Origin: Cichorium intybus
Taxonomy: Eukaryota > Streptophyta > Magnoliopsida > Asterales > Asteraceae
Direction: 5' to 3'
Length of the DNA stretch: 64,000 nucleotides
NCBI GenBank assembly: GCA_023525715.1
Contig: CM042012.1
Span: 46,043,441 to 46,107,440 of the forward strand
Every line of letters begins with the position of its first letter. The stretch's first letter is position 1. The translations under genes were made by a program, and so were the position numbers. The notes under the pieces are model-generated. The model saw only the letters and a program-made list of their open reading frames with translations. It was not told the origin of the DNA and made no database searches. Shown here in pieces: positions 1 to 9,947 of this stretch.

Positions 1-742
1 AATGTTTTCTTTTAATAACTCATTTACGTTTATAATTTTAAACATAAAATGTAACAACAATATAGCAGTTTGAAAGAACTCACTTGGTTCTATTTTGCAT
101 CCGCATCCATGTTGCATTGAGAGAGTCCGAAATACTATCCGATACAACGATACGTGATGGGTACCACATTTTAGTTTCCCTTTAAACGGTAGAACCACAA
201 AAACGGGTAGCGTACCAATTAGATCCGGGTCCGAAACAATCCCTTTCAAATTGAATGATATTTTTGTGAAGTGCAAAATTTCGGATTATTTTGTATCATC
301 CTTAAAAGAAAATGGTGATCAAATTTGTAAATATCCCTTACGTTTACTCTTTCTCTCCTATAAAAAAGTTTACTGAAACCCGACCGTTATATATCCGTTA
401 TATGGTATTTTACTGTATTTTTGTGATAAAAAAAATGCAGACATGGCCGATGGACGGCACCCACAAAACAGTCGACACAAACGTTTAACTTAAAAGCACT
501 TTTACTAACACGTTCAAACCATATGGGGGCAAAGTGTAACTTTCACAGGGGAAATTACTTGGTCAAATGGCAGCTTCGCGTACAACTCATCTTAAGCATA
601 GCGGAGCTCTATCTATATTTCCGACCGAAGAGCGTTTTTATAGTACCAACTACCGCCACTTTGGAATTCTTCACCAAACAATTATTAAACCCTTCTCTAA
701 CTATAATTCTTCAATCGTCGGAGTAAATTTGTTTAAGAGGAA
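1..742. other. Upstream region of the metacaspase gene
   Basis: No coding region or known repeat is recognisable here. The stretch ends at the metacaspase start codon and should hold its promoter and 5' UTR. It is AT-rich with several TATA-like runs, none of which I can single out as the core promoter. Short open frames at 523-749 show no family signature and are probably chance. Confidence 0.5.
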
Positions 743-3700
743 ATGTTGATGCTCGTTGATTGTTCGAATTGCCGGACTCCACTACAGCTGCCGGCGGGAG
801 CAAGGTCCATTAGGTGCGCCGTCTGTCAAGCTATTACGCGCGTAGCTGATCCCCGCAGCCTCCCTCCGCCGTTGCCTACTCAGCCTTATGCCACTTCTTC
901 CAACCACCACTACGCTCCACCTCAGCCGCATCCACCACCGCCAGCACAAGCACCGTCGCCGTACAATCGAGTAGCGTCTTTTGGTCAAACACCGCCGGTC
1001 AACGGGCGAAAGAAGGCCGTGATCTGCGGTATATCGTACAAGAGAACGAAGCATGAGCTGAAAGGTTGCATAAATGATGCAAAGTGTATGAAGTACTTAC
1101 TGATCAACAAATTCAAATTCCCGGAATCCTCTATTCTCATGCTCACCGGTAAAGTTTTTCAGATTTCACCGTTTTTCTAATTCGATCGTTTGATTTTATT
1201 ATTTCAGCTCATAAGTTATAATCTTCTACGCATTATCATTCTTCAATTGAGATTAATTTATCAGAATCAACTCTATGGTTTCCCCAAATTTGACATCAAT
1301 TCTTTCAATTGCAAGTTTGAAACACAAATTCATACCTCCTTTTAACTGATATTTCAGAAGAGGAAACTGATCCTTATCGGATTCCAACAAAGCATAACAT
1401 CAGAATGGCGATGTATTGGCTGGTGCAAGGTTGTCAGGCCGGTGATTCCTTAGTGTTCCATTTTTCCGGCCATGGTTCCCAGCAAAGGAACTACACCGGC
1501 GATGAAATTGATGGATACGATGAGACACTGTGCCCATTGGATTTCGAGACTCAAGGAATGATTGTTGATGATGAGATAAATGCGACTATGGTTAAACCAC
1601 TACCTCATGGTGTCAGGCTTCATGCCATTATTGATGCTTGCCATAGTGGCACCATGTTAGATTTACCATTTCTTTGTAGAATGGACAGGTATATAATTTA
1701 TGCTGATTCTTTCATTTTCTAAATAAGTATTGTTCTAGATAAAAAAATTATTTGAGAAAATAATGACACACTTATGAAAAAAAAAATAAAAGGCTAAATG
1801 CAAGAACTATCAACATACATTCATATACCTTATTATAGCATCCCACTTTAATTTTTTTCTATTACAACCTTCTATCTTTAATTCTTTCATATCAAGGTAC
1901 TGTACTTTGAAATATCTACCTAATTATAACAATCTTTTCTTATTAGGACATTGCACTTTTGAGAAATCTACCTAATAATAGAATTTTTTTCTTATTAGGG
2001 CATTGTACTATGAAGAATCTATCCAATTTCTAAAAACTCTCTTATTGAGACATTGCTCTTTGAAAAATCAGCCTAATTGTAGCAACTTTTTTCTTATTAA
2101 TCTACCAACTTATATCATTTTATTTATTTATTAAGACATCGTACTTTAAATTCAAAATTTTCACCAAAGTATAACAACTTTTTTCCTATTATAGGTCTTG
2201 TACTTTGAAAAATCTACCCAATAATAGCAGTGAAAGATGCTTCGTTTTTGGATGACATTGCTATAAGTGAACAAAATTTTCCAAATACAACATTGTAACA
2301 AAACAAAACAAAAATAGGATGCTACAATAAACAAATATACACACTACAATTCTATTTCTTGCATTTAACCCAAAAACAAAAATTTATAAAATATATAAAA
2401 GGTGAAATTATTATTTTACATACTTTTTTTTTTAAATATTTCTTTCTACATTTAGTCAAAAAGAAACACCCATATATAACTTATCAAATTAAATGAGGTC
2501 GACGTTAAATAAAAAAAACACGTCACCGATCTCCATTTTAATGGTCCTATCTTTTTCCGGTTTTACAATATATTTTTTTAATTGATGTAGGAGTGGGAGG
2601 TATGTATGGGAGGACCATAGTCCACAATCGGGAATATTTAAGGGCACAAATGGAGGCGAAGTCATTTCCTTTAGTGGATGTGACGATGACCAATCATCTG
2701 CTGACACATCAGTAATTACTTTCACCTTTCCCTCAATAATCTTGTCGTGTAGTGCATCAAAAATCAAAATAGTAACGTGAATTATATTTTAAAATCTAAT
2801 GAATGTGTAATTATGTATATGTGTAGTCTTTATCGAAGGTGACGTCAACGGGAGCAATGACATTTTCATTCATACAAGCAATTGAACGTGGGCATGGGAC
2901 AACATACGGTGATATGTTGACTTCAATGAGAACAACTATTCGGAAAAATGAAAGTGATTTAGGTGGCGGCGGTGGTGGTGGTGGTGCGGTGTCATCTCTC
3001 CTTGGTATGTTGTTGACCGGAGGAAGTCTTGGTGGTGGGATTAGACAGGTATGTTTTTTATTAAAATATTTGAATAAATGATATTTAAAAATTATAGAAG
3101 AAAATGTCACAATATTTCGAGAAATGAAAAAAAAAAAAAATAGATAAGAATGAATTTGTAATAAAGTTTGGAACCTTTTCCCCTTACTTTATTTATAGAA
3201 TAGTTATTAAATAAATAAAAAGACATATATAGTGTTTACATAGCAGATAGGTTCCAATTATAGGTTGTTGATTGCTTAAGAGTTAAGGATTACATCTTAA
3301 AGCTTATAACTTCTCAATTGAAATAATTTTGGTGATTCTAGAGGGTGGCTTTTTCTTGAGAGGGTTTTTTTGTCAATTATTTTTCTAGAATATTGTTGAA
3401 GAATTTATGCTAATATTGAAGTGGATTATAAAATATATAATTTTATAAAGTCAAACTTATGCTTCTTTCCTCCCATAAGGATCCTAAAATATTTGTCAAA
3501 CATCTAATATGCCTTTCACAATTAAAGCAACCGTGTGGACCTAGTTCAATATTTTCGGCTCTTGCACGAAATAATTAAGGTGTTCCTCTTTTATTTAACG
3601 GGTTTAATATGGACATTAGTTTATCGGGTTTTTTATTTATATCGATCATATTTAATTTAAAAGGAAAGAAATAATGCGTAATGTAACTTCAATTTTACTT

Positions 3701-3805
3701 GTTAATTGTGGGGGATTTTTAATGTGGGGATGTTTTGTGATGCAGGAACCACAACTGACAGCCAGCGAACCGTTTGATGTTTATACAAAGCGATTCTACC
3801 TCTAA
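743..3805 (+). CDS. MC1: Type I metacaspase with LSD1-type zinc finger (metacaspase-1 like)
   Basis: Cysteine protease of the caspase-like clan that cleaves after Arg/Lys. In Arabidopsis the MC1 orthologue promotes hypersensitive cell death and protein-aggregate clearance. Exons are 743-1148, 1358-1688, 2591-2711, 2827-3048 and 3746-3805, giving 379 aa with all phases consistent. An N-terminal zinc finger uses Cys7, Cys10, Cys25 and Cys28 (CSNC...RCAVC). A proline-rich linker spans about residues 41-87, then comes the peptidase C14 core. The catalytic dyad is His174 (motif HFSGHGS) and Cys230 (DACHSG). The DDDQ(S/T)SADTS block and the C-terminal TAS...YTKRFYL tail are typical of the MC1 group. 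A run of eight glycines (GGT/GGC codons) lies in the last third. Start could be Met1 (743) or Met3 (749); the context does not decide. Intron 2 (902 bp) contains a transposon. No key residue is missing, so the gene looks functional. The symbol is by family resemblance. Confidence 0.93.
1792..2371. mobile_element. Terminal-inverted-repeat element in metacaspase intron 2
   Basis: The ends are inverted copies: GGCTAAATGCAAGAA on the left, and on the right the complement of GGGTTAAATGCAAGAA; a weaker inner match around TATAGCATCC/TGTAGCATCC follows. The flanks are nearly matching A-rich 10-mers (aaaaataaaa and aaaaacaaaa), compatible with a 9-10 bp Mutator-type duplication but of low complexity. 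The interior (about 1897-2230) is a degenerate tandem array of about 52 bp units carrying the phrase cattgtactttgaaaaatct, in about six copies. No coding sequence. The class (MULE-like) is tentative. Confidence 0.6.
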
Positions 3806-3910
3806 CACGGCTCTTGTTAAGTGCATTATTTTTTTCCATCTGTACAGTTTTTCCACGAAATTATGTTATTGTGAGTTCATTTTTACTTTATGTGTTACAT
3901 TTTTATATCA

Positions 3911-3916
3911 AATAAA
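3911..3916 (+). terminator. Candidate poly(A) signal of the metacaspase gene
   Basis: AATAAA lies about 105 bp after the stop codon at 3803-3805, a normal distance for a plant near-upstream element. Position and motif are the only support. Confidence 0.45.
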
Positions 3917-4243
3917 GAGCTACGGAATTTGTCCAATGTGTTTTTTTTATCCTCAAACGTATGTTGGTTATTTAGTGTCATTAGTCCATCTAGTATAGTT
4001 ATTCAGCTTTAGTTACAATGCGAGTTTGGAGATACGAAGTGCACGCTTGTATAAGCCAAAGTGAACTCGGGAATACAGGGGTTCTAGAAATTATCCAAGT
4101 TGTATTGATATTCAAACCTAATTTTTCTAACAAACTGATCAAGTTTGTGTTGTAGTGACATCCAATAATTAGATACAAGTGTTATAAACAGAACCCTGCA
4201 CTATACAATAATGAAAGAATGGAATAAAATTCTACAACAGAAT

Positions 4244-5345
4244 CTAAAACACCCCTTTAGTTGAAGCACGAGATTCACAAATGCTTAAACTGTTTTGGAA
4301 ATTAAAAAAAAAAATGTGTAGGAAGTCTCTTTGTAAATATGTCTGCATATTAGATATGCAGGTGACACATGTGAAACATGTACATGACCAATGACTAACA
4401 TTTTTCCTAACAAAATGCATATCTATTTTCACATATTTGGTTCTTTGTGGTGACACACATGATTAAGAAAGATGGGGTGAACAAATCTTGGAGCTTGCTT
4501 CATGATCTCAGTCTAGTCGCGTTGTAAAAAGTCATTATGACATCAAATGGATGAATACACGAGTGTTGAGAGATGACAATACATAAGACAGTACAGATGG
4601 TGACACTTTGGCGATAGGGCTAAAAGTGCCATCAAAGTCAAGCCCGTGTTGTTGGGAGAAACATTGGGCTACCAACCGACCTTTGTAAGTTTACCATAGC
4701 TGCCAAATTTGTGGTAGTAGAGCCAACGAAAGCCAACAATATTGGCAGACGTGGGCGCATAATTAAATTTCATGTGTGATTGAAGAGCAGGGCAAACATT
4801 TAACTTTATGGTTGCTTTCCAGTTTGGGCTACGTAAAGCTTGAGTGGTAGACTGAAGCAGGGGAAAGTTGAAGGTGGCCAACAGATTGAGATTTTGGCAT
4901 GGTCGTAGAGAGCCTTTGCCAGAACGAGTAGCCATAGGATGTACAGACAAACTTTGAGGCATAGATATATTAGTTTTAGAAATAGTTGAATCCATGCTCG
5001 AGGAAGGGGTGTGGCGAGTAGTACCGTGAGCATCAGGGGTGATGTCGGTGGGACTAATTTAGGGGAGGGCAAAGACAGAGACGTCGAGATAAATAAGGAG
5101 AATTACCATGGAGGAAGGAGTCATACTTAGTATATTCAGGTGGAGTATGAAAACAGAGTAAGGAGAGTGATTTTAGTCATGATATGACGAGAGATAATGA
5201 CTCGTTGAGTCATGATATCTAATAACATATATCCACGGTGGTCGGTGGAAGGACCTAAGTAGATGCAAGTGGAGGATCGCGAGGCAAGTTTATAGGTTGC
5301 ATAGAAGACGTATTTGGATAACAGAGGCAACCAAAGACATATAGA
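4244..5345 (-). pseudogene. Decayed Ty1/copia retrotransposon pol remnant
   Basis: On the - strand, in correct pol order, there are pieces of a copia polyprotein broken by stops and frameshifts. At 5136-5330 is the segment after integrase (FLGY-like, RGYMLLD, IISRH). At 4600-4995 is the linker and start of reverse transcriptase (HPMATRS, LRSPNWK, NIVGFRW, then a relic of the QQHGLDFDGTFSP block near 4620-4670). At 4320-4456 is the end of RNase H (TKYVKIDMHFVR and, in another frame, ADIFTKRLP). The reverse-transcriptase core between about 4460 and 4600 is deleted. The sequence at about 3960-4240 may be remains of its LTR. It is old and non-functional. Confidence 0.8.
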
Positions 5346-5483
5346 TGGAAGTAGGAGAGGGAGAAATCGAATAGTGTTTCAAGGGGAGTTTTAGATTGAG
5401 AGTAGTGGTGAAAAAGGATGTTGAAAGTGTGAAAAAGGATGTTGTATTACGACATTGAGTTATTAAACCAACAATACTTTTTA

Positions 5484-5816
5484 TTGCCGGTCATAAAGAT
5501 TTAGGTTGAACAATATAAATAGTTTAATGGCAAATAAATCACGAAAGAAAAAGAAAAGTGACCAAATGTGAACAAAACAAATACTTGGTTACCATTATAA
5601 GTCATTTTCCCTACACTCAAAAGTCACGTAGATGCTACCTGTTTACCACGTATTTTCCACGTATATACCAATTAGGCCGTAACCTGCTATTCCCGGTCAT
5701 ATGGATGTATCATGAACAAAATAAATAGTTTAATGGCAAATAAAGCACGAAAAAAATGGAAGTGACCAAACGTGAACAAAACAAATAGTTGGTTACCCTA
5801 CTAAGTCATTTTCCCT
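5484..5816. repeat. Local direct duplication of about 128 bp
   Basis: Two copies, 5484-5612 and 5690-5816, share cggtcat, a long block around aaatagtttaatggcaaata, gtgaccaaa.gtgaacaaaacaaata and cattttccct. Identity is high but not complete. A 77 bp spacer separates them. No coding function is seen. Confidence 0.75.
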
Positions 5817-5928
5817 TTAAAATAACTTATTAATTATTGAGACCAATTTACCATATTAACCCTACTGTAACTATATGTCTATATATCTTTTGGTCATTTT
5901 ATATTTATAAATAGAAATTGCCAAACAC

Positions 5929-6311
5929 TAAAATAACAAGTTATCAACTTATTACGTTTTTCTACCGAATAAGCTAATCTAAATATTTTTTTAAAACTTC
6001 GTTTTAACACCGCATAATCTAAATAGCATTTTTAAAAATAAGCATAAGTTGTTTTAAATAAGTAATCTCAAACACCCCCTTATTTCTTACTTATTGACTT
6101 ATTTTAGCAACTTTTCATAAGTCATTTCTTTATTACACACATAAACACCATTTGCCAAACACTAAAAAACAACTTAATGACTTATTACATTTTGGTATCG
6201 GATAAGCTAAATCAAACACTTTTTTAAAACTCTATTTTATACCAGGTAAATTAATAAAACAATTATAATAAAAACCATAAGTTATCTTAAATACGTAATA
6301 CCAAACACCCT
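5929..6311. repeat. Pair of diverged direct repeats related to MITE termini
   Basis: Copy A (5929-6080) and copy B (6153-6311) both start with tgccaaacactaaaa, contain aacttattac and gataagcta-type phrases, and end with tctcaaacaccc / taccaaacaccc. The ends resemble the GGGTGTTTG termini of the element at 9512-9798, so these are probably old copies or fragments of one MITE family. Below them, to about 6600, the DNA is AT-rich without features. Confidence 0.55.
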
Positions 6312-6600
6312 CTAAGATGAGTAAATGACCAAATATGTGTATTTTGAAATTTTATTTACCAAACAGATGTATTTTCAAAAATATTTATCGAATAGTATAG
6401 TTTTAAAATTTATAATTGTTTCAGCTTTTATTCTATTTTCACTGTTTTCTAATGTTTTCTTTGACCTTTTTAAAAGCTATTTGCTAGTAATTTTTATCAT
6501 TTTTTTTTTCAAACACCATTTTTACCATTCATTTTAAATAAATATGGTAGGTTGTTTATATCGTTCATTTTTAAATAACAATGCTAGATTAAGTCTATAA

Positions 6601-6700
6601 CCAATGTCATATGTACAACATTTTTCGGTACAAAATTAATGTCATAGGTACAATGTTTTTCGGTACAAAACCAATTTCATAGGTACAACGTTTTTTGTAA
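6601..6700. repeat. 35-bp tandem repeat, about three copies
   Basis: Units begin at 6601, 6636 and 6671. Each reads about caatgtcataggtacaa, then .gtttttcggtacaaaa; the third is cut short. Copies differ at a few bases. Confidence 0.8.
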
Positions 6701-6933
6701 AGCAGCATAAGATTCTTCCCAATTGCCAAACACCTGTTCAAACCATTATGCTATTCTCATTTAAGACTAACAAATGACAAGAATTAGATGCATTTACATT
6801 CTTTTGATTGCAAGAACACAATAACAAAAAGATGTAATTTAACATTTAACATTTACCATTTACCATTCTTTTGTTTGTCAATATAATACACAAAACAAAA
6901 TGACCAAAATTAGATGCATTACACATCATCAAC

Positions 6934-7241
6934 AAAACATGAATTGTAACCATCACCCTGATGGCCTAGTGGATGAGGCTTTGGACTCTTTCTCTTCCCC
7001 CATAAAGAGGTTCCAAGTTCTAATCCCACTCCCTCCCTTTCCCCATAGGGAGTGTTAGGTTTCAATCAGGGGATGGCCACTGGCCACCTCTCTACCCCCG
7101 TAGGTGATTGACCCAGACCACCCTGCTGCCAGGTGTGCGTGGGCCCCGAGGTTGCTTCATCAGGGTCATCCAAAGGATGGGTCGGGTGGGGTCCTCGGTT
7201 ATCAAAAAAAAAAAAAAAAAAAAAAAAAAAAACATGAATTG
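6934..7241 (+). mobile_element. tRNA-derived SINE with poly(A) tail and target-site duplications
   Basis: The body starts at 6947. An RNA polymerase III A-box-like motif, TGGCCTAGTGG, lies at about 6962, and a B-box-like GGTTCCAAG at about 7010, the normal spacing of a tRNA-type internal promoter. The rest is a GC-richer unique body ending in about 29 A residues (7204-7232). The 13-bp direct repeat AAAACATGAATTG flanks it at 6934-6946 and 7229-7241 with no mismatch; its 5' A run merges with the tail on the right side. SINEs encode nothing and depend on LINE proteins. The perfect duplication indicates recent insertion. It is not a tRNA gene. Confidence 0.9.
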
Positions 7242-7701
7242 CTTCAACATTACAGATAATTGCTTCAACGTTACATTATAAGGATAAATCCATCAAAAAC
7301 ATCTCACTAAATTGTAATCGCCTAAACAACTAAATTTTTTCCATACAGTGCTTCCTACTTTAGTTTGCACAAAGGAATACCAAGAAAAACACCCAATAAA
7401 ATAACAAAAGCCATTTCATCTTCATTCATTTTCAACATTTCCGTTTAGAGTTAGTTAGAGATTAATCTTTGAGTGAAACAACCTTGGGATCACAACCAAA
7501 TACCTAGGAAACATCGGTGGGGTGACCCGTAGGTCAAAACACGGCCACTAGAACTAAATGGCTGGAATTATTAGTTTTAAAGCAAAAAACTAGCGACAAG
7601 CAATCGAAATGTGTGTATGCATTCCCTGATTTGTAGCTAGTTTATAGAAAATAGCCATTCATACCATTATAAATTGAGTTGCAATCATCCTCATCCTCAT
7701 G

Positions 7702-7797
7702 ATCATCGCCTTTAATTCGCCACCTAAATGAGTATATATAATAACAAAACAACACATGAAAATCATCGCCTTTAACTCGTCACCTAAACGAGTATAT
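7702..7797. repeat. Short direct duplication (about 36 bp, two copies)
   Basis: Copies at about 7702-7737 and 7762-7797 share atcatcgcctttaa.tcg.cacctaaa.gagtatat with three C/T differences. The rest of 7242-8367 is AT-rich; I see no gene or element in it. Confidence 0.65.
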
Positions 7798-8367
7798 TTC
7801 CATTTGAAAATTTGATTCATCCACATGATATTCAACACATTTGCAGCTATCGTACAAGTCAATAAACCATATATTTAATGTGGATGAATCAATTTCTTAA
7901 GTGGAAGTATCACTTCCCTATAATAACAAATACAACACACAATCCCAAAATGGTAAACGTAATAACAAAAGTAGTTGGATAAATAGTACACATATTTCAA
8001 AGGAAAGTGAAGATATAAATATAATGTATACATAAATTCCCTAAAAATTGAACACAATTAAGTTTTCTAAATTTTTAGTTCACTTTAGAAACCATCTTAC
8101 ATTTGTTAATTTTGTAGTAGTGAACAACCCTGAAACTGCTAATTTATTAATCATAGAAAAATAAATATAACTACAACTTTGTTAGTCATCATTAACGACC
8201 TATATTAGCAAAATGAACATCCAAAAAGTTTATTAATGTAACAAATTTACTAATATTGGTAACCTTACAAAACCACATAACCAATCACATACCGGATCAC
8301 ATACAACTAGCTAGACTAAAGAAAACTAAAAATTTGAGAGAATGAATATCATAAATAGTTAACCAGA

Positions 8368-8862
8368 CTAAGACTCTGTTTGGCGTGCTAACTGAAAAAC
8401 TACATTTTAGCTTATAAGCTAGCTTATCAATAAGCTATCTCAAGTAGCTTATAAAAAAACTAGCTTATAGGTTAGTTTATAAGCTACTTTTGAGGTCTCA
8501 CTAGACACTGAATTGGAATAAATTGGAATAAGCTTGAAAAATAAGCTAGATTATGCACGCCAAACAAAGCCTAAGACTATGTTTAGCAGACTAACTGAAA
8601 AGCTAGCTGATAAAAAATGACATTTAGTAAAAATTAGTTGATAAGCTAGTTGGGAAATTAAAAATGACATAAAAGGGCATGTAGAAAAATGATTTTTTTT
8701 TATAATTAATTAAGGGAATATAATGGAGAATTGTAAAATAAACTTCATAAGCTCGTTGAAACGCTAGTCTGAGCAGAAAGCTACTTTTTGGCTTGCCAAA
8801 CATGATAATCTAAAAAAGTTCGAAAAATAAGCAAGATGTGACATGTCAAATATAGCCTAAAA
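8368..8862. mobile_element. Two adjacent MITE-like elements with related termini
   Basis: The first unit (about 8376-8570) starts CTGTTTGGCGTGC and ends with the complement, GCACGCCAAACAAAG. Its interior is rich in aagctagcttat-type self-complementary sequence. CTAAGACT occurs at both edges (8368-8375 and 8571-8578), which could be an 8-bp hAT-type target duplication. A second unit (about 8572-8862) starts aagactatgtttagcagactaactg, like the first, and ends catgtcaaatatagcct. Because the second unit repeats the same start, the 8-bp repeat may instead be part of a shared terminus. No coding sequence. Confidence 0.65.
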
Positions 8863-9511
8863 GGTAATTAAAAGATAGATATAGAAGCTGGTGCATTTAA
8901 AACATTTTGACGTTGCATGTTATCTTCTCTGCCCTCCTTCTCTCTTTGTATCCAAAGTCCAAACAACTTCTAGATAAAACTCCCTTGGATGACGAAAAGC
9001 ATTATCAATATTTATTAGTCACACACACATATTACATAGGAAAAGCAATGAACATGGTCTCTCTAAGCCCTAAAGAGGTTCCACCCAATAAACTTGCATT
9101 TTGATCCGACCCTCAAAGAGGATTTGAAGCCGCAACTTGGGTTCAAACTCGTCCAGGATGTTACAACCACTTACCTTCCATAACAGTAGATTACAATGGT
9201 CGTCTTTTTTAGATAATTCGGAGGAAAGATGCAAAATGGGAAAAAAGGTAAAAAAAAAAGTTTGAGATTTGAAGGTTAAAAGCTTTGAGGTGGACACTAT
9301 AGACCTTATATTAGAGAAAATAATTGAAAAGACAAAAATACCCTAGTCGTAAGGGAATGTGTTTGTTTCTTACATCCAAAGTCAGACGATGTTATGCTCA
9401 AGGTCCAAAAGCGTAATAAATTGCAATCATAGAGACAATGGTATGATATTTTGTTTTAAGACTTTTTGTAAACCACATATAGATCAATTTTGGATTTTTT
9501 GTTTTTTCTAA

Positions 9512-9798
9512 AGGGTGTTTGAGATTGCGTTTCAACATGACATATTAACTATTTGACTTATTTGTCATTTACAAAGTTAATAAGTCTTAATATGTGTTCG
9601 GTAAACTAATGTCATTTTTGGTTATTTCATATTATAAGCTAATACAAATACTTTAAAAAAAGTTATCAATTTTGTAGATTTATATCACTACATAAGTTAA
9701 TTAAAACAGTTTAAAAATAAATATCACCATATAAATTAATAATCACTTTTATCAAAAAAAAAAAAATCGGATTAAATAAGCAATCCAAAACAACCCTA
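9512..9798. mobile_element. MITE-like element with GGGTGTTTG-type inverted ends
   Basis: The left end agggtgtttgagattgcg pairs with the complement of the right end caatccaaaacaaccct. TAAA stands next to both ends, compatible with a PIF/Harbinger-like TAA target but not proof. The interior is AT-rich and non-coding. It lies 150 bp before the start codon of the SET-domain gene, inside its likely promoter. The stretch 8863-9511 before it holds no recognisable feature. Confidence 0.55.
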
Positions 9799-9947
9799 AA
9801 TCCTAAATCAAAATTAAAATACTTTGCCAGTTTGCCTCTTTAACCCAGTTGCCCGATCCATAGAAAATAGAATGCAAAATCTAGAAACCCCGGCAAAGCC
9901 CCTGGGGTTTTGTTTCATGTCCATCGTGTTGCTCTCTCCCCCCGCCA

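Noticed and set aside
2489..2767. 92-residue - strand frame in the metacaspase gene
   Set aside because: Antisense to exon 3, which is supported by splice phase and family match.
6960..7030. tRNA gene
   Set aside because: A and B boxes are present but there is no cloverleaf or anticodon arm; the poly(A) tail and target duplication show a SINE.
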